Source: Nemophila menziesii (taxonomy: Eukaryota > Streptophyta > Magnoliopsida > Boraginales > Hydrophyllaceae). From it: DNA of 64,000 nt. Below are positions 57,300-64,000 of this stretch, piece by piece (positions within the stretch are counted from its first letter, which is position 1; each line of letters opens with the position of its first letter). The position numbers and the translations under genes are program-made. The stretch lies in assembly GCA_029959085.1 (NCBI GenBank), contig JARWIR010000013.1, positions 11,223,186 through 11,287,185 on the forward strand, in the 5' to 3' direction. Below the pieces are notes generated by a model that worked only from the letters and a program-made list of their open reading frames with translations, was not told the DNA's origin and ran no database searches.

Positions 57300-58400
57300 C
57301 AAAAGGCCCCCATTAAAAAGTATACAAATATTTGAAAACAAATTGTCCTTGGCCCCTGCTAGAAAAATAAAATATCTGAATTATTCATTTGCCTGCCGAT
57401 CAACCGCTAGAAAAGTAGAAAAATCTAAATTTCTTTTACACCGGTTTTTTTATATAGAAAAACCACTTTGAACTCAGAGTCATTGACTCGCTTCGAACCT
57501 ATACCGCTAGATTGGATGACCAAGTCCCGGGTTCTTTTACGCCCAATTCCTACACTACAAAAGTTTAAAAAATATTAATTAAATTATTTTTTACCCTCCC
57601 CCTCCCCAGAGTTAAAAATAATTTACCTTATGGCCACCCACTAGAAAAGTAAAAAATCTAGAAAAGAAATGCCCCCCGCCCCCAACTAAAGAAGAATTTT
57701 GGACGAGATTCCAGCAAGAAAAAAAATGGTTGCCACCCTTGGCCAATTAGGAAAGTAAAAGATTCTTAAAAATAAAAATTATCGCCCGAATTCCCCACTC
57801 GATAATTAAAAAAATATAAATAAAAAAAATTCCCTGAGGCCACAATAGAAAATTAAAAAATTTAAAAGAAAATTAATTTTTGCCCCCGCACCACCTTCTT
57901 GAAAAGTAGAAATATCTAAAAATAAATAAATTTTCCCTAGCGTTGGAATTAGAAAAATTAAAAATCTAAAATAAATTGTCTCCGAATCCCCCGCAAGGAA
58001 AGTAATAAAATCTAAGGCTATGTTTGATTTGTGAAAACATTATCTGTTTTTGTTTTCAGAGTTTATTTTTAAAAAATGATTTTCAATTTCTTTTCTAAAT
58101 TTTCAGAATATATGAAAAACGTCAATATTACGTTCTCCAATATAGCAGTATTTTCATATAATTTTTTCAAAAATCTAATTTCATTTTCTTTAGCCAAATA
58201 CGTTTTTATTAGTTTTTGAAAAATATAGAAAATGAAAATAGAAAATACTCATCATTTTCACAAACCAAATGAGGCCATATTTCGCCCTAGGCCCCTTGCT
58301 AGAAAAGTAAAGAAGCTAAAAAAAATTCTCCGTGCCCTCTGCAAAAAAGGTTTAAAAATTTGACCCCCGAGTACCCCGATAGAAAAGTAAAAATATATTT
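57300..58400. repeat. degenerate C-run / TAGAAAAGTAAAAAATCTAAA array
   Basis: Roughly ten loosely spaced units combine a C-rich block (GCCCCC, TGGCCCC, GCCCCCCGCCCCC) with CTAGAAAAGTAAAAAATCTA, for example near 57355, 57408, 57640, 57755, 57900, 58000, 58300 and 58380. Spacing is about 50-65 where measurable. The array is interrupted by the MITE at 58016-58276, after which the same unit resumes (GCCCTAGGCCCCTTGCTAGA). Confidence 0.7.
58016..58276. mobile_element. 261-bp MITE inside the repeat array
   Basis: Ends are GGCTATGTTTGATTTGTGAA and, inverted from the right, GGCCTCATTTGGTTTGTGAA. The interior is A/T-rich with many AAAATTTTC strings able to pair across the element. The GGCC-TGTTTGG-like ends recall Tourist (PIF/Harbinger) MITEs. 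The flanks (TAA left, ATA right) do not show a clean 3-bp duplication, so the superfamily is open. It splits one unit of the surrounding array. Confidence 0.65.
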
Positions 58401-59280
58401 TTCTTTTTTTGCTGATTCAACAACAAAGGAGCCATCCCAAGAATCTGTTAACCGATGCCAATTTTGTTGAAGTGAATGATCACAGCTGGGGTGGTGAAAT
58501 GAAAAACGTTTTGTGGCTCTCTGTTTAGCTGAGTGAGCAAGTCTGTCCGCCCAACCGTTCAGCTGTCTAGGAATGTGTTAAAAATAAATTGGCCCAAAAG
58601 AACGAGTTAATTCCTCTATCTTCCTAAGTGTCGGTTGGATTCTCCAGTTTGCTGGTAACAGTCGCTTGTTACCTTGAATAGTTCAAGGTTATTGAGAAAG
58701 CAGTTTTCTCCTAACTTGGGAAGTTCCCGCAAAGTTCTGTGGCATCCAGCATGGTGTCTACTTCGTCCTCAATGTCATGGTCTACTAGAGTTTTCATTTC
58801 AAAACTGCTTCGAAGTCCTGATGTCTTGTGTATATGTACTATTTCTATCCCCGTGGGTTCATATGCTTTTATGAAGGATGCGTCACATGGAAATATGACG
58901 TCCGAGCTAGAATCCCATTCATGTCTTGCATCCTGGTCTCGATCAATTCTTAGCTTGATAATAGCTGTCATTCCTCTCCAGTTATTACCAAAAAGTTTAC
59001 CCATGGTAAAATTGGTGGCTTTAATCACATCATCAGCCACAATACTTTTATTCTCATGACAGTCTTTCATCTTGGATTTCCATATCTTCTAGATTTAGAG
59101 TCCCAGAATGGCAGGGACTGTTCGGCCATCCCATCCTCCTTCAGTGTATGACTTTATAATACTCAAGAACTTCTTGTACTCTAATTTGGAGTGTCGTACC
59201 TGCCCATAACATCTAGCAACTTTGGAGTGTTGTACCTGTCCATAACATCCTCCCAATTCTGCCAAACAGGGTGTTTCTTT
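58397..59280 (-). pseudogene. LINE-B 3' fragment: linker and RNase H
   Basis: From about 59180 the minus strand reads IIKSYTEGGWDGRT (LINE-B: EIYTTGGWQKEV), an I-W-K-S-K-M-K-D-C segment, and VIKATNFTMGKLFGNNW. RNase H begins FPCDASFIKAYEPTGIEIVH, the counterpart of FTCDASFTQAHLPTGIGIIQ in the LINE-B copy at 47958. After frameshifts it ends with a W-A-D-R-L-A segment and FNKIGIG followed by TAA. The A tail lies at 58396-58410 (T run on the plus strand). Near 59185-59250 a 33-base stretch ending CCATAACATC is tandemly duplicated. Confidence 0.82.
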
Positions 59281-59305
59281 CAAATAACAACTTTGAAAAC
59301 AGTTT

Positions 59306-59650
59306 TTTATAATAATATGCCTATTATTTATTTCTATACGAGAATCTTAAAAGTATTTGTTTTTTCAAATTTTATCCAAAAAATATAATCAAAGTTATTA
59401 ATATCCAAATAATAAAATAAATTTATTTTAATTTATACACAAATATTTGAAATTAAAATTAATATATTTAATATTAATATTTTTATTCAATATTACTAAA
59501 ATAATTAAATATAGTTATTCTTTATCGTAATATTTTTATAATAATATGTCTATTATTTATTTCTTTATGGAAATCTTTAAAGTATTAGTTTTTCAAATTT
59601 TATCTAAAAAATATAATCAAAGTCATTAATATTCAAATAATAAAATAAAT
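59306..59650. repeat. two direct copies of about 115 bp, 229 bp apart
   Basis: AATAATATGCCTATTATTTA at 59311 recurs as AATAATATGTCTATTATTTA at 59540. Each is followed by TTTCAAATTTTATCYAAAAA and AATATAATCAAAGTYATTAA. Different AT-rich sequence separates them. Confidence 0.8.
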
Positions 59651-60199
59651 TAATTATATAAGTAAATTAATTATAATGTTTTATTAGAAATATGTGTTAA
59701 ATTAATAAAATAGATTGTTGGGAATAAGTTGTTTTGGTTAATGAAAATGATATAAAATATTAAAAAAATGGATTGGGGATGAGATTGGGGTTAACCACAT
59801 GTAGCTAACATTTTTTAAGAATTGGGTTCCCTATTATGGATTTTGCTAGAATTGGGAACCTGTTCGAGCTGATTTTTCATTGTTCAACCCCCAATTGTAG
59901 CTTTTTGCTACAATTGGGGTCCTATTGGACTTAGCCTAATAAGAAGATGATGGACAAATTCAGTTTTTGTTGGCGCCATCTACGTTCCTTTGAGTCTGAG
60001 CATTTCCTTTTGTGTAGTGCTTCATTAGTTGTAATCGCGTTGTTACATGTTTTCCATATAAAAATCCTGGCTTTCGTGGGTATGTTTGTGTTCCATATAG
60101 TCTGGTCTGGCTTCCTCGTACCTGGCTAAACCCTGCGGTTCACTGATGATTTCTATCTCTATAAGTATTTTATAACCAGTTTTAGTTGCATACTCTCGC
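59651..60199. other. non-coding stretch
   Basis: No gene recognised. It contains the hairpin at 59889-59919 and a looser inverted pair GGTTCCC...GGGAACC near 59826-59861. Confidence 0.4.
59889..59919. repeat. perfect 13-bp hairpin, T5 loop
   Basis: CCCCAATTGTAGC (59889-59901) pairs with GCTACAATTGGGG (59907-59919). It has no following T run on either strand that would make it a terminator-like signal, and it may be a relic of a palindromic element. Confidence 0.85.
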
Positions 60200-60434
60200 C
60201 TTTAGTGGAATGTGGCCAGATTATTATATCCTTCTCATTAATGTGGCAAGTCTTTCATGACTCAAATTTTTCTGATACTACTCTCAATTTTTCATGGTGT
60301 TGGAGGAGTCTTATAGCGGGTCATAATACATTCTTAAAAGACCTTAATTGGCATATGGTATGAGATGGATATTAATATCTAGAGGTACTTTAGGGTATTT
60401 TGGGGTACAATATCTACCAAAGAACCAGGAAGGT

Positions 60435-60449
60435 GGGGGGGGGGGGGGG
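60435..60449. repeat. G15 homopolymer
   Basis: Fifteen consecutive G inside LINE-F, the second long G run in the window. Assembly length may be unreliable. Confidence 0.9.
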
Positions 60450-61852
60450 AAGGGTCACCCCTATCCGTATGAATGATGATGGTTCAAGCTAGAACCCCGA
60501 TCTCGGTAGTGTACTTTTTCATGATCAGTTATTATTACTATATCTATGTTGATAATACCTATTTCTAATTGTAGTTATATGCTCTTTTGGAATCATTCTG
60601 GTGATAGAAGTGTCGCCGTTAAGAAAATGTATCGTCATCTGAAACGGAATCATGTAAAAAACCTATCTATTTTTTTACGCTAAATCTGTTTTGGCCCTCT
60701 CAAGTTCCCCAAAAGATTAGCAATTTCTTGTGGATGGCTTGCAAGAATGGCATTCCTAACAAATTTAAAAGGATATTTGCCCTTAACTTACTTGTAAATA
60801 ATATTGTAATGAAAGAAACTAGTGAGCATCTCCTCTTTGCATTCCTCGCTGATAGGGCTATATTGTTTGCTTGTCGTATCCAATTTTTTATTGAACCAAT
60901 GCTACTGATAGAGTAAATATCTTGTTTTGGAATATGTTCGACTTTTGGGGATCAACTTACAAGAGTACAAACCTTAGAGAATTTCCTACTCACTCCGGAA
61001 AATCTAGAATGCTAGGAATGAATTAATTTGTAACAGTATCACTATGAACCCATTGTTAATGGTAGCTAAGATATAATAAAAACTAGCTTGAGGCCCCTAA
61101 ACTAGGGACGATGTTTACACTATGTCCTAACGTCGACCCTATTTATTTAGATCCTGGTAACATATTAAAATTGTTCTGCCTAATACTGACCTTTCTGATT
61201 TCTTAAGTAGGATTAATAGACAAACATATACTAGTTCTTCGTCACACCCTCTTCTTGAACGGCCATTTATGTGGCATTCCCCTTTACTCGGCTGTCTTAA
61301 AATTAACTATGTTACTTCATTGTTACCTAAAACTTTCAAAGGTCTGATTGCTTTTTTTATCAAGAACGAGAAGGAAGAACTGATCAATGGAGCGACTCTA
61401 GGTTTCGAGGCTGCGTCTACTCTTAAATTTGAAATTAAAGGGATTTGTTTGACATGTTGTAGGTAAAAAATTCGGAACTGTAATGGTAACTTTTTAAAAC
61501 CGAGTTACGAAAAAGGTTTTAACAAATAGTAAAGTTGTAAAAGACGGAAAAATAAAATGACGGAAATTTAAAACCGAGGAAGAGAAAGGACAAACCGGAA
61601 ACTGGTGTTGATGAAGACGAGAAGTAGTGCCGTGGAGGAGCCACTGCCTTAAGAACGAATTCCGGGACAGCCGAGGTGCGAAACTGTTTATCTGAACGTT
61701 CCCCAAGGATTCAACACAACTGACCAACTTAAGTGTGCACGCACGAAAGATAGTTTGGAATCTGTATATAATCGCTCAAGAACAGTAGGAAGGAGGAGAA
61801 GAATATAGGAGAGGAATTTCGTTTTTGAGAGGTGTGATTCTGAAATGAAGAA

Positions 61853-61866
61853 GAGCTCTTTATATA
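61853..61866 (-). promoter_or_regulatory. TATA box of the LTR (copy 1)
   Basis: The minus strand reads TATATAAAGAGCTC, a strong plant TATA form. The following leader is CT-rich (TCTCCTATATTCTTCTCC). The same site occurs 534 bp away. Confidence 0.65.
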
Positions 61867-62386
61867 GGAGAAGAATATAGCTGTTACGGGAATCATCAAG
61901 GCACAGAAAATCCGCACCTGTTACAAGCTGGTATCAAGGGGAAACAAATCTGCAGCAGCTTTCCAAAACGTGGGTAATGAGTTGACCAACGTGATTAAAT
62001 AAAAGCTGGTATAAAAATTTATTTATTTTAAAACCGAGTTACGAAAAAGGTTTTAACAAATAGTAAAGTTGTAAAAGACGGAAAAATAAAATGACGGAAA
62101 TTTAAAACCGAGGAAGAGAAAGGACAAACCGGAAACTGGTGTTGATGAAGACGAGAAGTAGTGCCGTGGAGGAGCCACTGCCTTAAGAACGAATTCCGGG
62201 ACAGCCGAGGTGCGAAACTGTTTATCCGAACGTTCCCCAAGGATTCAAAACTACTGACCAACTTAAGTGTGCACTCACGAAAGATGGTTTGGAATCTGTA
62301 TATAATCGCTCAAGAACAGTAGGAAGGAGGAGAAGAATATAGGAGAGGAATTTCGTTTTTGAGAGGTGTGATTCTGAAATGAAGAA

Positions 62387-62400
62387 GAGCTCTTTATATA
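62387..62400 (-). promoter_or_regulatory. TATA box of the LTR (copy 2)
   Basis: Identical TATATAAAGAGCTC in the second unit, so the LTR carries two tandem core promoters. Confidence 0.65.
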
Positions 62401-63100
62401 GGAGAAGAATAGAGCTGTTACGGGAATCATCAAGGCACAGAAAATCCGCACCTGTTACAAGCTGGTATCAAGGGGCAACAAATCTGCAGCAGCTTTCCAA
62501 AATGTGGGTAATGAGTTGACCAACGTGATTAAATAAAAGCTGGTATAAAAATTTATTTATTTTTTCCTAAGACCCAAGACCCAAGACCGGGCGCGGGCGG
62601 GGGGTGGTGCGCGCATGTGGCCTTTCCCATTATCCTTTCATGTGCATGGATGTTAGTCTTTTAGTAGCTAATAAGATCACTTAGCATTTAAATGGGTTTA
62701 AACCCATTCCCACCACCGATGTGGGAAAAGAAGTAAACCCCCCATGCTACACCTGTGGACAGAAAATGAAGCCAACACATGTATGGTTGTAGAAGGCTTC
62801 CCAACAACTACCGTAATAATAATGATAGAATATGTATGAATCATGTGAATTTTTCTTGGATTGGTTTCACATATACTACATTTTTATGTAATATTTTAAG
62901 AGACATTGATTTCTATTCCAACACTTGTAAGTTACCTGTCTCTTGTCTACATAGAGACAATATATGTGTCCCTGATTTGGTAGTTAAATATAAGTTATGT
63001 GACATTTTGTTTAGTGTATTATTTTATATTCTGCCGCCTTAATTAGCTTCTTTTTTATATATTGATGACGTATCACATTTTGTCATGTTATTTAATAGCT

Positions 63101-63769
63101 AGATATATATTTTTTTTGGTGGTTTTTTAGTCCAAAGTTGGAATTGTGTCCATTTATTTGATATATTTTGAGTCTTGAACTAATGATAATGATTCAGGTA
63201 TTTTTGTGCGTTTTGAAGAGTTTTGTGTTTTATACGTAAATCTTGTAGAAACACGTGAGATCCAAGGATCACTTGATAAGCTAAGGAGTTGAAAAGGCAA
63301 TGAGGAACCTTCAGTGATTTGGAAACAGATAAAAAAGTGACCTGGGAAGTCAAAAATTCACCTGAAGCTCAATGAAGATATATATTTAGATCATGCCCGA
63401 AATCTTAAAATCAATGTCACGGATGGTCCGAGATAAATTGAAAGTTGAATCATGGACCGTTGGAAATAACTTAGAAATACGAACTCGTGAAAATAACCGA
63501 GCACGATTTGAAATCTGGTAGATTGAGTTATGCTCATATTGGTGGACTGAAAATGACCAATTAGTACAAACCCGAATTAGGGAGTATTTTTAGTGAGCTT
63601 AACCCATGGAGTAACCCCTTTTGAGTTGGACAACAAATTAGAAACATATATAACACATTTTTTCTCATTTTATTCAATTATCTCATTCATTACATTTAAG
63701 TGTGCAAGAGATAAGTAAGAGAAGATTTGGAGAAACCTTGTGTATTCAAACATTCATATCATCATCTTC
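63101..63769. other. LTR-like non-coding sequence, unassigned
   Basis: AT-rich with GC-richer islands (ATCAATGTCACGGATGGTCC, GAACTCGTGAAAATAACCGA). It has a TATA-like ACATATATAACACATTTTTT at about 63646, followed by a CT-rich leader. The style recalls a Ty3/gypsy LTR U3-R region on the plus strand running off the window. I could not define ends. Confidence 0.35.
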
Positions 63770-63784
63770 AAAACTTCAAGTTCA

Positions 63785-63938
63785 AACCAGTTAGGTTAGC
63801 TCAACTGGCCAAGATCCTGTCTCTCAACCAACAAGTACAAAGTTCGAATCACTCTGTGAACATGGGCAACATAGTTCCGACTTTCCTGGGGTATGCTTGG
63901 GGAGGCGGGCGCGTAAGCTAGCCTAGAACCCACGTAAA
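63785..63938 (+). mobile_element. tRNA-derived SINE with A and B boxes
   Basis: AAAACTTCAAGTTCA flanks it on both sides (63770-63784 and 63939-63953; the tail As make the exact join ambiguous). The A box TAGCTCAACTGG is at 63797-63808 and the B box AGTTCGAATC at 63841-63850, spaced as in tRNA genes for Pol III transcription. The body AACATGGGCAACATAGTTCC, then TATGCTTGGGGAGGCGGGCG matches, in order, the SINE at 42144-42586 (reverse complement AACATGGGCAACCTAGTTCT and TATGGTTGGGGAGGC) and the decayed copy at 35647-35854. The tail is only A7. It is the best preserved of the three and the only one with both boxes. Confidence 0.88.
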
Positions 63939-64000
63939 AAAACTTCAAGTTCACGATTTCACAGAAAATTGTAATTTTCTTTTTCTATTATTATATTTAA

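Larger units (their letters stand above)
61496..62563. repeat. tandem duplication, 2 x 534 bp, within the solo LTR
   Basis: AAAACCGAGTTACGAAAAAG starts at 61496 and 62030. The copies differ at only a few sites, for example GTTTATCTGAACG against GTTTATCCGAACG, CACGCACGAAAGATAG against CACTCACGAAAGATGG, and GAATATAGCTG against GAATAGAGCTG. The high identity suggests a recent unequal exchange. Confidence 0.95.
61458..62777 (-). mobile_element. solo LTR with internal tandem duplication, nested in LINE-F
   Basis: An exact 5-bp repeat CATGT flanks it (61453-61457 and 62778-62782). On the minus strand it starts TGTTGGCTTCATTTTCTG and ends TTTACCTACA, so the ends TGTTGG and, inverted, TGTAGG are near matches. 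Near its start lies TCCCACATCGGTGGTGGGA, then a GC-rich CGCCCGCGCCCGG patch. The rest is two copies of a 534-bp unit that holds a TATA box and leader. Without the duplication it would be about 786 bp. No internal retrotransposon sequence remains. The superfamily (copia or gypsy) is undecided. Confidence 0.82.
60200..63100 (+). pseudogene. LINE-F remnant (zinc-binding to RNase H), split by a solo LTR
   Basis: NFSWCWRSLIAGHNTFLKDL at about 60285-60345 matches the W-x-W-R-S-I-x-x-G-R box of LINE ORF2. The zinc-binding region follows, KISNFLWMACKNGIPNKFKR and ETSEHLLFAFLADRAILF (60715-60870). RNase H starts at 61269: WHSPLLGCLKINYVTSLLPK, where V-T-S stands where D-A-S is normal, so the first catalytic Asp is lost. 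It runs to about 61457, breaks at the solo LTR, and resumes at 62783 (VVEGF, then CLHRDNICVPDLVVKYKLCD, the R-x-x-N-x-x-A-D box with P for A) with a stop at about 63040. Joining across the LTR restores the helix order. The ORF has many stops and is dead. Confidence 0.75.

Noticed and set aside
57485..57545. tRNA B-box-like GGTTCGAAGC on the minus strand
   Set aside because: No A box at a proper distance, no cloverleaf and no terminator; too little to call a tRNA or SINE.
62028..62261. 77-codon minus-strand ORF duplicated at 61494-61727
   Set aside because: It lies in the leader part of the duplicated LTR. The copy number reflects the 534-bp duplication, with no sign of protein selection.
1..64000. 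Host genes, rRNA, tRNA, CRISPR, organelle insertions
   Set aside because: None supported on reading both strands. All recognisable protein motifs belong to retrotransposons. Short host exons could still be missed by eye.

Overview
The window looks like nuclear, gene-poor, repeat-dense heterochromatin from a flowering plant, most likely a eudicot. The evidence is the AT-rich sequence, plant L1-type LINEs carrying a plant-style RNase H domain after the reverse transcriptase, short-LTR and long-LTR copia elements, Stowaway, hAT and Mutator-type MITEs, and a tRNA-derived SINE family. I found no intact host gene, rRNA, tRNA or CRISPR array. Every protein-like segment I recognise is a decayed retrotransposon. 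Family letters used below (LINE-A to LINE-G) are mine and only mark sequence similarity within this window.

Layout. 1-8.5 kb: a LINE scrap, a copia 5' LTR plus PBS and broken gag (minus), a LINE RT/zinc-binding remnant, a probable decayed Ty3/gypsy LTR, then three LINE RNase H remnants. 8.5-12.2 kb: AT-rich filler with a 69-bp tandem duplication. 12.2-18.6 kb: a nearly full-length but dead LINE-A (minus) with ORF1, ORF2 and a 12-bp target-site duplication (TSD), then a Stowaway MITE. 21.2-24.1 kb: a LINE-B scrap, TA tracts, a 1157-bp Mutator-type inverted-repeat element with a perfect 9-bp TSD, and a 62-bp minisatellite. 26.2-31.5 kb: an orphan LINE ORF1, a LINE RNase H remnant (both minus) and a 5'-truncated LINE-C (plus). 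32.8-37.8 kb: an hAT MITE (8-bp TSD), a foldback element built around a 32-bp minisatellite, a LINE-A scrap, a SINE (11-bp TSD) and a 1571-bp solo LTR (5-bp TSD). 37.9-42.7 kb: LINE-D with a SINE nested in its 3' end. 43.9-52.6 kb: an 8.7-kb short-LTR copia element (5-bp TSD TGCTC) that has lost nearly all coding sequence and hosts a young LINE-B with a 14-bp TSD. 52.9-55.0 kb: LINE-E. 55.8-56.1 kb: an almost perfectly palindromic 276-bp Mutator-type MITE. 57.3-59.3 kb: a degenerate repeat array split by a MITE, then another LINE-B scrap. 60.2-63.1 kb: LINE-F split by a 1320-bp solo LTR that contains a 534-bp internal tandem duplication. 63.1-64.0 kb: LTR-like sequence holding a SINE with clear A and B boxes.

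How the parts relate. Nesting gives relative ages: SINE into LINE-D, LINE-B into copia, solo LTR into LINE-F, MITE into a repeat array. The LINEs fall into two designs, with RNase H (A, B, D, F) and apparently without (C, E). Several coding breaks are tryptophan codons turned into stops, which fits C-to-T decay of silenced DNA. Insertion boundaries were found by eye from terminal repeats and flanking duplications. Family names rest on remembered motifs and not on a database search.
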